Origin: Croceivirga sp.
GTDB taxonomy: Bacteria > Bacteroidota > Bacteroidia > Flavobacteriales > Flavobacteriaceae
Direction: 5' to 3'
Length of the DNA stretch: 64,000 nucleotides
Assembly: GCA_028284665.1 (NCBI GenBank)
Contig: JANQRG010000019.1
Location: 124,001 to 188,000, forward strand
The notes under the pieces are model-generated. The model had not been told where the DNA came from, ran no database searches, and saw only the letters and a list, made by a program, of their open reading frames with translations. Of this stretch, positions 1 through 7,565 are shown piece by piece. The number at the start of each line of letters is the position of its first letter. Position 1 is the first letter of the stretch. Both the position numbers and the translations under genes were made by a program.

Positions 1-8
1 GAAGTATT

Positions 9-30
9 GAGGTGCCCGTCCCGAGTACAG
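9..30. repeat. Dispersed CCCGTCCCGAGTAC repeat, copy 1
   Basis: The block with core CCCGTCCCGAGTAC recurs at 186-202 and 9636-9660, with a decayed version at 8675-8697. Copies 1 and 3 also share the next 15-20 bases (an ATGGAAA stretch leading into CCCT). It lies in gene-free DNA before a cassette leader. Function unknown; it may be an intergenic repeat family of this genome. Confidence 0.6.
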
Positions 31-40
31 ATGCATGGAA

Positions 41-73
41 AGCCCTGACCTTATTTATGGTCAGGGTTTTTGC
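41..73. terminator. Rho-independent terminator hairpin
   Basis: AGCCCTGACC and GGTCAGGGTTT form a stem of about 10 base pairs around an 8-base AT loop, followed by a T run. The left arm is preceded by A residues, so it could work in both directions. It probably ends a gene lying left of the window. Confidence 0.75.
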
Positions 74-134
74 TTTTTAAGCAAGCCAAACTGGTTTGAG
101 TGCGGCGTAAAAAGCAAAAATACGGCATGAAATG

Positions 135-204
135 CCTGGGGCTTTAATGTTCAAGATGACGTTTCCGGGACTCGACGCAGGCAATTCCCGTCCCGAGTAC
201 CACA
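135..204. repeat. Dispersed intergenic repeat, copy 2 (long form)
   Basis: About 70 bases that match 8622-8697 in order: an ATGC...GGGG..TTT block, AAGATnACGTTT, GGGACTCG, then a GAGTAC end. The right part can fold by pairing CGGGAC with GTCCCG. It lies roughly 110 bases before leader 1. The rest of 1-316 shows no convincing gene; a short open frame at 132-332 lies in this repeat and is not credible. Confidence 0.55.
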
Positions 205-316
205 AGGATGACGCTTTTTCTGCCATAAATACCCATTTCGTGCCATGCAACAGCGGCTTGCTACCAAGATTTCAGAGGACCTGTCACAGTTCTTTCTTCA
301 CGTTCTACTTGGATGT

Positions 317-442
317 GGCGCTACCCGGATAACGGAAATCCATACTCATGTGGCCGATAGGTCATTTATGAAAATAACGGATTTGCTATCTTAGGCATAT
401 AGTGGATATACGATCAATAATCAATAATCATATACAATTGTT
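317..442 (+). promoter_or_regulatory. Cassette-array leader 1 (attI-like site with promoter)
   Basis: This stretch is nearly identical to 10666-10784, from GGCGCTACCCGGA to CATATACAATTGTT, apart from a 7-base extra CAATAAT here. In both places the conserved sequence stops exactly at the GTT where the first cassette begins, and the sequences then diverge completely. That is the behaviour of an integron attI site with its common promoter. TATCTTAG at 387-394 resembles the Bacteroidota -7 box; the -33 element is unclear. No integrase gene is next to it. Confidence 0.65.
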
Positions 443-823
443 GTGCTTAATTTGATAAAAAGAAAACAATTAAAAATATCATTAGTACTATTCGGAATTC
501 TAATACTGAGTAATTTTCTTTCTGGATATATAAATATCTTCACTGAGGGACTATTTAGAACCTATCTCTATCAAACAGAAAATGCTGAATTTGAATTTAC
601 TACAATGCCAGCAAAAGGACGTGATATCGGAATGATGGAAAGACAGTTTACTGACTTCAAGGAAACTCATCCTGAATATGCGAAATTGGAACTCAAAAGA
701 ACATTTAAACGAAATCCAATGAAGTTTTGGAATTGGTATTCATATCTGACAAATGAAATGTATGATTATGAATATCAAACTGAAGTGGAATCTAAATCTG
801 GAAAAGGAAAGTTTGGAATTTAA
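443..823 (+). CDS. Unrecognised small membrane-anchored protein, first cassette of array 1
   Basis: No family recognised. The 126 residues open with a lysine-rich start and a hydrophobic stretch at about residues 12-30, a likely single N-terminal membrane anchor; the rest is polar and rich in Lys, Glu and Tyr, probably outside the cytoplasm. The start is GTG at 443, only two bases past the cassette boundary, so the initiation codon sits inside the R' recombination block and the 5' untranslated region must come from leader 1. The next in-frame methionine is near residue 55, after the anchor. The gene ends just before R'' of its own attC-like site. The product is real in layout, but the function cannot be inferred. 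Confidence 0.6.
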   Translation: MLNLIKRKQLKISLVLFGILILSNFLSGYINIFTEGLFRTYLYQTENAEFEFTTMPAKGRDIGMMERQFTDFKETHPEYAKLELKRTFKRNPMKFWNWYSYLTNEMYDYEYQTEVESKSGKGKFGI

Positions 824-828
824 AAAAC

Positions 829-1021
829 TAAGCACAACAATGTATAACCGCAATTACGGCGAATTTGACTACCCTTCGACTAGCTCAGCACAGCCTCGGA
901 AATTCCAGCCTGATTCGCTAACTTATAGCTACGACGAAAAAGTCCGTTTCAACCAACGCGCCGACTCGACCGCTGCGGACGCAGACGGCGTGCAACGAAG
1001 CCATACACGCGACCGTTAGGC
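829..1021 (+). other. attC-like site, end of cassette 1
   Basis: R'' at 829-838 is the perfect 10-base reverse complement of this cassette's own beginning at 440-449 (GTTGTGCTTA). The site runs to the next R' (GTTAGGC at 1015-1021), with inner arms ATGTAT and ATACAC. At about 190 bases it is long for an attC. Confidence 0.75.
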
Positions 1022-1026
1022 ACAAT

Positions 1027-1362
1027 ATGACTAAGACAATTAAAATACTATTGACTATTCCATCAATTTTGGCCTTTTGCTACTTGGTGACTTTTTGGTT
1101 TCCAGTTGAATTCAAATGGTTATTCCCCACGATGAAATCGTATTACATTCAGATTGGAATTCTGAATATTTTAATAATTATGCAGGTAGCAATTTTGATA
1201 AAAAAATTATGGTCATTTGAAAACCTGAAAAAATCAAAGAAGTCGGATTGGACTTTTTTTCTAGTATTCTTCAACTCAATTTCTAGCTTAATTTTCATTT
1301 GGAAAAAAGTTGACCAATTTGATAAAATGAATAGAAAATACAGTACACAACAAGGGCTATAA
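1027..1362 (+). CDS. Unrecognised small multi-pass membrane protein
   Basis: A 111-residue protein with three hydrophobic segments, at about residues 7-25, 40-58 and 75-92, separated by short Lys-rich loops. It is therefore probably an inner-membrane protein with a basic cytoplasmic tail. I recognise no family. ATG at 1027 lies only 11 bases after the cassette boundary at 1015/1016, the usual cassette arrangement with a minimal leader. The stop is followed at once by an ACACAAC block and the GGGCTATAAT inner arm of the next attC-like site. In this cassette R'' (ACACAAC) does not match R' (GTTAGGC), so the two ends may come from different parents. Confidence 0.6.
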   Translation: MTKTIKILLTIPSILAFCYLVTFWFPVEFKWLFPTMKSYYIQIGILNILIIMQVAILIKKLWSFENLKKSKKSDWTFFLVFFNSISSLIFIWKKVDQFDKMNRKYSTQQGL

Positions 1363-1521
1363 TCCACTGCTACCATTGAACAACAAAGGAACTAAAAACA
1401 CTAACTTGAAACCCTCAACAAGAGTTAGCTTAAATATCTCTGCTGCGCCCTTTCGCGGGTGACTTGCCATAGGCGCGTCGCAGTCGAGGCGGCAACGAGA
1501 TCGTAGCCAAGACGATTAGGC
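1345..1521 (+). other. attC-like site, end of cassette 2
   Basis: The site has an ACACAAC block, inner arm GGCTATAAT and the complementary inner arm ATCGTAGCC at about 1500-1508, then R' ATTAGGC at 1515-1521. The outer R'' does not complement the cassette's start (GTTAGGC), unlike most neighbours. Confidence 0.6.
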
Positions 1522-1542
1522 TTAATTACAATGAAAATCTGA

Positions 1543-3237
1543 ATGCATTTAAAAAACTATCCTATTCTAATAACCATCCTGTTCCTCTTTTCGTGTTGCA
1601 ACAAAAAAACGGATTTGGACAAAACAGAATTAATAGGGGTTTGGTCAGGATTGTTATTCCAAACGGAACCGGAATATGACTCAATCGTATTGCAACCAGT
1701 CGCTAAACCTCAAAAAGCTACTATATATAAAAATCAAAAGGAGAAAAGCTTTGAACTGAATAATGGGAATAATTATCTTTTTTTTGAGACTGAGGATGGA
1801 CTAAGATTCGATGCCACTTACTTCAATGATCCCCAAGATCTAAATGCTGTGCTCACTAATGCCCTTTGGAGCCAAAGTTTAACCTTTTCAAAGGCGGATG
1901 ATAATTGGATCTCCCATATTCAAAAACCTGAGATCATAGACACGGACTATACCGTGTACTTAGCGTTTTATGAAGATAGTTTAGGCGTACTTCAAGCAAA
2001 AATTCAAAGCAACAAAGAAAACAGAAAATTGCACTTCGAGATTGATTCGGTTAAAATTACTGGGAATGCTATTGATTTTGACATTACAAATGACAGATTT
2101 AAGATTTCCGCTGAATTCTATGCAAACGAAAACAACCTTAGGTTATCCTATGGAAATGCGGGTGGAAAGCGGGAAATACAATTGACCAAACTTGATCCTT
2201 CAGATTTCAATGGGTATACACCATTATCAAAAGAAGAATACACCTATAAAGTTCCAAATCCTGTAGACAACTTTTTAGAAACGGCTGCTCTCGAAGAGGT
2301 TAGTTTAAATGCATCGATGTTGGACTTTATGCCGAAAATGAATAGCGGAAGATACGACCACATCCATAGCATTATCATCACCAAGGATAACAAACTTGTC
2401 TTTGAGGAGTATTTTCACGGTTACCATAGAGCGTACCTACACGATATCAGGTCATCATTCAAGTCCATTTCATCATTACTATTGGGAAAAGCAGTGATGC
2501 AAAATGAAAGCATCGACGTAAACAATTCAATCATGGGGTATTATCCTGAGTATGCTATTTCAGATGTAAGAAAAAAGGACATAACGATTCATCACGTTTT
2601 AACGATGAGTTCAGGTTTAAAACTGGAAGACGAAGACGAAATGCAATGGAACAATGATGATTGGGTAGGTTACAAATTGAATCTTCCATTAGAGCACGAG
2701 CCTGGAAAAAAATACGAATACTCATCAGGTGGTATGAATTTGCTAACTGGTGTTATCCAGAAATCTACCGAAAAATATCTTCCGCTGTTTCTCTACGAAG
2801 ATGTTCTTTTGCCCATGGGTATCAAAAAATTTCAAATGAGAACTTCCCCAAAAGGCAGAGGTTACCTGGCTGGAGATTTTTATTTAAGACCAATTGATTT
2901 TACCAAATTTGGCCTTTTGGTTTTAAACCAGGGAAAATGGAATGGTGAACAACTCGTCTCTTCCGGGTGGATTGAGAAAGCAACACAACCTTTTATGCAA
3001 GGTAGTTGGCCAAAGAATTCAGACTATGGATATTTATGGCGGTTATTGAAAAGAGAGGTTGGCGGTAAAAAAATGAAAACTATTGAGGCTTGGGGAAATG
3101 GAGGTCAGTTCCTGATTATTATTCCTGAGATAGAAATGACCATCACGTTTACAGGAGGTAATTACAATTTGTTTCCTGAAATGGAGGAAAAACCTTTTGA
3201 AATTTTAGAAAAATACATTCTACCAGCAGTTGAATAA
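1543..3237 (+). CDS. Serine hydrolase, beta-lactamase (class C)/DD-peptidase fold, lipoprotein
   Basis: The 564 residues begin with a lipoprotein signal (hydrophobic run ending in LFLFSCC, cysteine near residue 18), so the protein should be membrane-tethered outside the cytoplasm. An N-terminal beta-rich region of about 230 residues precedes a C-terminal serine-hydrolase domain. The catalytic SxxK is visible as SSFK, the second motif as YSS in EYSSGGMN, and a GNGG triad-like element lies near the end. Members of this family hydrolyse peptides or esters; few are true beta-lactamases. ATG at 1543 is 27 bases inside the cassette. It is the only gene of its cassette. Substrate unknown; the fold assignment is firm. 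Confidence 0.85.
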   Translation: MHLKNYPILITILFLFSCCNKKTDLDKTELIGVWSGLLFQTEPEYDSIVLQPVAKPQKATIYKNQKEKSFELNNGNNYLFFETEDGLRFDATYFNDPQDLNAVLTNALWSQSLTFSKADDNWISHIQKPEIIDTDYTVYLAFYEDSLGVLQAKIQSNKENRKLHFEIDSVKITGNAIDFDITNDRFKISAEFYANENNLRLSYGNAGGKREIQLTKLDPSDFNGYTPLSKEEYTYKVPNPVDNFLETAALEEVSLNASMLDFMPKMNSGRYDHIHSIIITKDNKLVFEEYFHGYHRAYLHDIRSSFKSISSLLLGKAVMQNESIDVNNSIMGYYPEYAISDVRKKDITIHHVLTMSSGLKLEDEDEMQWNNDDWVGYKLNLPLEHEPGKKYEYSSGGMNLLTGVIQKSTEKYLPLFLYEDVLLPMGIKKFQMRTSPKGRGYLAGDFYLRPIDFTKFGLLVLNQGKWNGEQLVSSGWIEKATQPFMQGSWPKNSDYGYLWRLLKREVGGKKMKTIEAWGNGGQFLIIIPEIEMTITFTGGNYNLFPEMEEKPFEILEKYILPAVE

Positions 3238-3247
3238 AAAAATAACT

Positions 3248-3380
3248 ACACCTAAAATTGGCTATAAAAAATTGATATATAAGCGATTAACCAAAAAAGC
3301 AAAAACAAAACAAAAGTCCGTGCTAAACCAAAATGTTAGGGCAGAAAACCCCCAACTACTCATAGCCGGAACCGTTGTGT
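3248..3380 (+). other. attC-like site, end of cassette 3
   Basis: CCTAAA at 3251-3256 pairs with five bases of the cassette's start ATTAGG (1515-1520). Inner arms TTGGCTATAA and CATAGCCGG flank a variable centre. It ends at R' GTTGTGTGC (3374-3382). Confidence 0.65.
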
Positions 3381-3406
3381 GCTATTTCACCAGATAGTAG
3401 TCCAAA

Positions 3407-4237
3407 ATGATAGAACTTAAAAAACAAGACTACCACAAAGCCTCTAAATCGCTAAAAAAAGTAACATTCAATTCTTTATTTGCGCGTGCAGCGGTTGAAG
3501 GACACGTATCTGGAAAAATATTCGCCGACAGTCAAGATGAACCTACCACTTTCTATGTCATCCATCCATACGGAATGACGCTTTTATTTGGCAGCCACAG
3601 AAATAAGAATTTCAATGAAGCATTCAAAGACCATTCATTGAATAAAAACGGGCTTCGCAATACCTTTGAATGGATGCAGGCTTACCCAGACAATTGGGAC
3701 AATACTTTGAAAGCGCTTTATGGTAATCAGTTCATAACATCTTCGGATAATAGTGAAAATATAGATTCAGGGATTGTAGAACTGAATACAAGAGTTAATT
3801 TCCAGTTCAATCCACAAAACTATATTGAACTCAAAAAAAATTTAATATCACTCAATGGAACAATAACCAGAACCACTGAAAAAGAATTTAACGAAATGGA
3901 AGGAAGTGTGATCCCATCAAAATTCTGGGACAATGCCAAAGATTTTTTGGCAAATGGAATAGGTTTTAGCTGTTATCTTGAAGGGCAACTGGCCTGTACA
4001 GCATATTCTTCCTGTCGAATGGACAATATGCTCGAACTAGGCATGGAAACTATTCCAAAATTTCGTGGAAAGGGAATTGCCTTACACACATGCAGCAAAT
4101 TAATAGAGTATTGTTTAGAAAATGATTTGGAGCCTATTTGGGCTTGCCGATTAGAGAATATCGGTTCTTATAATTTAGCAAAGAAACTTGGTTTTGAGCC
4201 GACCCTTCAACTACCCTATTACAGATTGAGCAAGTAG
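3407..4237 (+). CDS. GNAT-family N-acetyltransferase (long form, about 270 residues)
   Basis: The 276-residue length and layout fit the two-lobed GNAT family typified by PF12746. The acetyl-CoA-binding signature is visible as RGKGIA near residue 222, followed by a helix and the C-terminal LAKKLGFEP strand-helix end common in GNATs. It should transfer an acetyl group from acetyl-CoA to an amine; the acceptor is unknown. It is cytoplasmic, with no signal peptide or membrane segment. It is the sole gene of its cassette, starting 33 bases after the boundary. GNATs are among the commonest cargo of integron cassettes, which agrees with the context. Confidence 0.85.
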   Translation: MIELKKQDYHKASKSLKKVTFNSLFARAAVEGHVSGKIFADSQDEPTTFYVIHPYGMTLLFGSHRNKNFNEAFKDHSLNKNGLRNTFEWMQAYPDNWDNTLKALYGNQFITSSDNSENIDSGIVELNTRVNFQFNPQNYIELKKNLISLNGTITRTTEKEFNEMEGSVIPSKFWDNAKDFLANGIGFSCYLEGQLACTAYSSCRMDNMLELGMETIPKFRGKGIALHTCSKLIEYCLENDLEPIWACRLENIGSYNLAKKLGFEPTLQLPYYRLSK

Positions 4238-4253
4238 AATATGAATAAAAACT

Positions 4254-4337
4254 GCACAACACGCGCAGAGGCGGGAATCATAACTACCTGCATGCCAGAG
4301 GCATGTAAACCACTAGGCAGTGCCGAGACCGTTGTAT
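4254..4337 (+). other. attC-like site, end of cassette 4
   Basis: R'' GCACAAC at 4254-4260 pairs with GTTGTG at the cassette's start (3374). The centre holds the recurrent segment with GCATGCCAGAGGCATGTAAACC; the GCCGAGACC arm leads into R' GTTGTATGC at 4331. Confidence 0.7.
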
Positions 4338-4354
4338 GCAATAAAACAACTTCA

Positions 4355-4807
4355 ATGAAGAACTTTTATATCATCACTTTTTCAGTTTTGCTCTTAGCCT
4401 TAATAAGCTGTAATAAGAACTTGGACGTGACAACGGAAATTCTTAGGGAAACAGAAAAATCTCGATTAAATTCTCTTGTTGAGGCGGATATGAAAACAGC
4501 CAGAGCTATTCATGCCGATGATTTCCAGCTAATCACCCCAAGTGGACGTACTTTCACCAAAGAACAGTATTTAAAAGGGATTTCGTCGGGTAACTTAGAC
4601 TATAAAATCTTTAGACCAGAGTCGGAAATTAAAGTAAAAATCCATAAGAAATCTGCGATTATTAGATACATATCTACTATCGAAATAACTGTGGGTGACA
4701 AGTACTATCCACCAGAAAAATTTTGGCATACAGATACCTATGAATTTCGAGATGGGCGATGGCAAGCTGTTTGGTCTCAAGCAACCACAATAATTGATGA
4801 TAAATAA
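4355..4807 (+). CDS. Lipoprotein with NTF2-like (DUF4440/SnoaL) domain
   Basis: A signal peptide ending in LALISC (cysteine at about residue 18) marks a lipoprotein. The remaining 130 residues fit an NTF2-like cone: a helix with EADMKTARAIHADDF, a TPSGRTFTKEQYL turn, then four beta strands ending in W..DTYEFRDGRWQAVWSQAT, typical of DUF4440 proteins. The fold binds small hydrophobic ligands or acts as a minor enzyme; no catalytic role can be claimed. I chose ATG at 4355, 23 bases inside the cassette. The in-frame ATG at 4241 would place the whole upstream attC site inside the protein and bury the signal peptide. Confidence 0.8.
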   Translation: MKNFYIITFSVLLLALISCNKNLDVTTEILRETEKSRLNSLVEADMKTARAIHADDFQLITPSGRTFTKEQYLKGISSGNLDYKIFRPESEIKVKIHKKSAIIRYISTIEITVGDKYYPPEKFWHTDTYEFRDGRWQAVWSQATTIIDDK

Positions 4808-4811
4808 TACA

Positions 4812-4880
4812 GCATACAACAAGGTATATAAAATCATAGCTCCCAATAGGTCGCTAAGATTCATATACTAGACATTGCCC
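4812..4880 (+). other. attC-like site, end of cassette 5
   Basis: R'' GCATACAAC (4812-4820) is the perfect reverse complement of GTTGTATGC at the cassette's start (4331-4339), 480 bases away. Inner arms GGTATATAA and CATATACTA pair. Compact site of about 69 bases ending at R' ATTGCCC (4874-4880). Confidence 0.8.
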
Positions 4881-4921
4881 ACAATATGACCAACCAAATC
4901 AGAATCAGAATCAGAAAATGA

Positions 4922-5494
4922 ATGAATCAAAATTTGACTGAATACATAAAAAAGTATGTGGCTATTTCGAAAAAGGAAATCGATGTTTTTCAATCTTATC
5001 TCAAGCCTAAAAAAGTAAAGAAAAAAGAATTTTTACTTAAAGAAGGTCAATTTTGCAAATCAAGATACTTTATCACAAAAGGCTGTATTCGTTTATTTTA
5101 CATAGACAGTAAAGGAAACGAACAAATTATACATTTCGGAATTGACAATTGGTGGATAACCGATTATGAAAGCTTGATTACAAATAAACCGTCTACATTG
5201 AATATTCAAGCTATTGAGAATACAGAATTACTCGAACTATCGCAAGAAACGTTTGACCAACTATGTGAAAGAGTGCCACAGACCGAAAGATTGTTTCGGA
5301 AAATTATGGAAAAAACCTACATAGCCGCTCAGAAAAGAATCGAGTATGTCTATAGCCTAAAAGGAGAAGAACAATTCCGTCTTTTCATATCTGCAAATCC
5401 AGAATTCGTCCAAAGGGTGCCACAATATATGATTGCCTCTTATTTGGGAATGTCTCCGGAATTCGTAAGCAAAATAAGAGCTAAAATAAAGTGA
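4922..5494 (+). CDS. Crp/Fnr-family transcriptional regulator
   Basis: The 190-residue length and layout match the Bacteroidota group of Crp-like regulators. Residues about 20-130 form a cyclic-nucleotide-binding-type beta roll (KEFLLKEGQFCKSRYFITKGCIRLFY), then a long dimer helix and a short C-terminal winged helix in which RVPQYMIASYLGMSPEFVSKIR is the recognition element. It has no Fnr-type cysteine cluster. It probably controls the next gene, 71 bases downstream on the same strand, and perhaps itself; the effector is unknown. Both genes share one cassette, which is unusual for this array. Confidence 0.85.
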   Translation: MNQNLTEYIKKYVAISKKEIDVFQSYLKPKKVKKKEFLLKEGQFCKSRYFITKGCIRLFYIDSKGNEQIIHFGIDNWWITDYESLITNKPSTLNIQAIENTELLELSQETFDQLCERVPQTERLFRKIMEKTYIAAQKRIEYVYSLKGEEQFRLFISANPEFVQRVPQYMIASYLGMSPEFVSKIRAKIK

Positions 5495-5565
5495 GTTCAT
5501 TTCTTAATCTTAATTAAGTTTTTTCATTCAGGAAGTTTTGACATTTGTTCCTAATCAATTCGAAT

Positions 5566-6312
5566 ATGAAAAAAACAATTATGCTTCTTATGATTCTTTC
5601 AATGACGGGTTGCAATTCAAACAAATCAACCCCAAATCCTAAAATTGAGGATACAAACGGGGCTAAAAACGAAACTGATAGGCAAGCTAAACACATAAGA
5701 CCATTCCAAAAGAAAATTCCAACAATCGGACTCTTAATATACAATGGTGTTTTGCAGGGAGAAGTAATTGCAACATCTGACGTTTTTGCAAAATTGGACA
5801 AGGATGGCAATCAGCTTTTCAACGTGATTGCCATAGCAGAAACCAATGAGCCAATTGTAACCGAAGAAGGAATGAAATTTGTTCCCGATTACACATTTGA
5901 CAATTGTCCACAACTAACAGCTTTGTTTATACCGAGTGCCTATGATATGCACGCACAAGTGAACAACGAAAAGATTATTGATTTTATAAGGAACAAAAAC
6001 CAAGAAGCAGTATATATTGTCAGTAATTGTGCTGGAGCTCAACTCATCGGAAAATCGGGAATCGCAGATGGACATAAAATTGTGACCTGGATTGGAGGCG
6101 GAGAACAATTACAAAAGGACTATCCGAATTTAAAGGTGCAAAACGATAGCTTAGTAGCTTTTGTGGAAGACGGGAAATTCAGCTCGTCAAATGGGAATCT
6201 AGCAAGCTATATTTCTGCCTTGAAATTATTGGAGAAAATGACAAGTCCAGAACATAGAGAGTTTGTAGAGAGTTACCTATATCTCGACCAACTTCAAAAT
6301 TGGACAGAGTAA
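5566..6312 (+). CDS. DJ-1/PfpI-family (class I glutamine amidotransferase-like) lipoprotein
   Basis: A signal peptide ending in MTGC marks an exported lipoprotein. The body carries the DJ-1/PfpI fold: an IGLLIYNGVLQGE strand-loop near residue 60 and the nucleophile elbow VSNCAGAQLIG near residue 150, with cysteine as the candidate nucleophile. Relatives include chaperone-like hydrolases and regulators with an added AraC domain; here there is none. It is second in a two-gene cassette behind the Crp-like regulator, the likely controller. ATG at 5566 is chosen because it gives the proper n-region (MKKTI); an earlier TTG at 5545 is less likely. Confidence 0.85.
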   Translation: MKKTIMLLMILSMTGCNSNKSTPNPKIEDTNGAKNETDRQAKHIRPFQKKIPTIGLLIYNGVLQGEVIATSDVFAKLDKDGNQLFNVIAIAETNEPIVTEEGMKFVPDYTFDNCPQLTALFIPSAYDMHAQVNNEKIIDFIRNKNQEAVYIVSNCAGAQLIGKSGIADGHKIVTWIGGGEQLQKDYPNLKVQNDSLVAFVEDGKFSSSNGNLASYISALKLLEKMTSPEHREFVESYLYLDQLQNWTE

Positions 6313-6320
6313 AGTACTGA

Positions 6321-6394
6321 GGGCAACAACGTGTATACGCAATAGCGGTTTCAGTGCCAACCCACGCAACTACTCATAGTCGAGGCTGTCAGGT
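6321..6394 (+). other. attC-like site, end of cassette 6
   Basis: R'' GGGCAAC (6321-6327) complements the cassette's start ATTGCCC (4874-4880) in six of seven positions, 1.4 kb apart. The CATAGTCGAGGC arm leads to R' GTCAGG at 6388. Confidence 0.7.
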
Positions 6395-6452
6395 GTAAGA
6401 CGAAGTAACACTTTTTAATTCAAATCGTCTTAACTATAAAGAATAATTCTGC

Positions 6453-7298
6453 GTGCCTTTCAAAATACCAATTTGGATAAAAGCAATTTTCTTCGGATTC
6501 ATTATTTTAGAATTCGGAACCAAACTATGGTCGATAATTGCACTTGCAAATATTAAACGCTCTCCAAATATTCCCTGGTCTTTTCCTTTAATGGCAATTG
6601 TTTTATTTCTGGTCTGGAAATATTTAGATGGAAAAGGGATTCCAAAATCTACCCAAAAAAATCGTCATTTATGGATGCGAGCCAATGCTTTGGCCCTAAA
6701 ACAGAGAAAATGGAGTTGGATTTCCGCTATATTGCTTGGAGCTGCTATTTTAGTTTTTATCGTTCTCGGAGCACAACTAATGGATGTCCCATCTGGGCAA
6801 ATTAATCAAATTGAACGCATAAGTGTTTATCCTTTCTGGACAATATTATCTCTAATAATTATGACTTCATTGGTAGCTGGAATTATCGAAGAAATTTCAT
6901 TTAGAGGCTATATGCAAAAACCTATGGAAATCAGGTATGGCCCCAAAAAGGCTATACTGATCGTGGCTCTTTTCTTCACACTACTACACTTGCCTAACGC
7001 AACCATTACTCCACAACTCATCCCGGTATTTTTTGTAGGATCAATAGGTTGGGGGGTTTTAGCGTATCTCACAAACTCAATAATTCCAGGGATTGTTATG
7101 CATTGTATAGTTGATATGATTAGCTATCTATGGATTTGGAGAAATTTAGAGTTTGCAAAAAGTATATATTCTGAAAACATCATAAAAAATGGAATTGACA
7201 TGCCTTTTATGATCCCACTATTTGTATTGCTAACCCTTTTACTAGTATTGATGTATTCTTTCCGAAAACTACATGGAATCAATACCCAGAATTCCTGA
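6453..7298 (+). CDS. CPBP-family intramembrane metalloprotease (CAAX protease-like)
   Basis: The 281 residues contain about eight hydrophobic segments. The family's catalytic motifs are intact: EEISFRGYM (EExxxR) near residue 145, FTLLHLP (FxxxH) about 25 residues later, and MHCIVDMISY (HxxxD/N) near residue 215. Bacterial members cleave within membranes or mature and protect against bacteriocins; the substrate cannot be told. The start is GTG at 6453, about 64 bases into the cassette. The stop codon lies inside a CCTGAC block that is the exact complement of the cassette's own R' (GTCAGG, 6388), so coding and recombination sequences overlap at the end of array 1. Confidence 0.85.
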   Translation: MPFKIPIWIKAIFFGFIILEFGTKLWSIIALANIKRSPNIPWSFPLMAIVLFLVWKYLDGKGIPKSTQKNRHLWMRANALALKQRKWSWISAILLGAAILVFIVLGAQLMDVPSGQINQIERISVYPFWTILSLIIMTSLVAGIIEEISFRGYMQKPMEIRYGPKKAILIVALFFTLLHLPNATITPQLIPVFFVGSIGWGVLAYLTNSIIPGIVMHCIVDMISYLWIWRNLEFAKSIYSENIIKNGIDMPFMIPLFVLLTLLLVLMYSFRKLHGINTQNS

Positions 7299-7508
7299 CT
7301 TTAATCCTTCACCCTTATCTAAATATTGTTTTTCAGGATTGCCGTGATAGATATTGGCGATCAAAGAGGTTGAATTTAATATGCGATAAAGAGTTGTTCG
7401 ATTAAAACCCTCGATCTCTGATTCCAGCATTTCGTGGCTCATTGCAGGACCATTTTGTCTAAGAGCGTTTACCACTTCTTGTTGAGACCCTGTGTTTCTT
7501 CGTTTCAT
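7269..7508 (-). pseudogene. Fur-family regulator, truncated at the array border
   Basis: The first about 46 residues (MKRRNTGSQQEVVNALRQ through FNRTTLYRILNS) match the winged-helix DNA-binding half of Fur-family repressors. After RILNS, near 7370, the frame continues for 33 residues of unrelated sequence and stops inside the upstream cassette. The metal-binding His/Cys motifs and dimerisation domain are missing; full proteins are about 130-150 residues. It diverges from the flavoprotein gene at 7566 across a perfect palindrome. I infer that the arrival or loss of cassette DNA removed its 3' half. A short DNA-binding fragment might still be made, so loss of function is likely but not proven. 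Confidence 0.7.
7294..7299 (+). other. Truncated attC-like remnant (R'' only) ending array 1
   Basis: CCTGAC complements GTCAGG at 6388-6393, the start of the same cassette, and overlaps the stop codon of the CPBP gene. No inner arms or new R' follow; the sequence passes directly into the 3' side of the broken Fur-family gene. The array seems to have been cut here. Confidence 0.45.
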
Positions 7509-7514
7509 TTTTTC

Positions 7515-7537
7515 TTATTGCGACTTTGTCGCAATAA
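7515..7537. promoter_or_regulatory. Perfect 23-base palindromic operator (Fur-family type)
   Basis: TTATTGCGAC and GTCGCAATAA, 10 bases each, flank TTT. It lies between the divergent Fur-like gene and the flavoprotein gene and has the size and symmetry of Fur/Zur/PerR operators. A -7-like box TATATTTG at 7551-7558 follows toward the flavoprotein gene, so bound repressor would cover the -33 region. Confidence 0.75.
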
Positions 7538-7565
7538 TGCAAGAATCGCCTATATTTGCCAAAGA

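Noticed and set aside
132-332. 66-codon open frame upstream of leader 1
   Set aside because: It lies within a dispersed intergenic repeat, has a Cys/His/Phe-rich composition unlike protein, and no start signal.
4241-4354. Longer N-terminus for the NTF2-like lipoprotein
   Set aside because: It would translate an attC-like site and hide the lipoprotein signal; the start at 4355 lies just inside the cassette as in neighbours.
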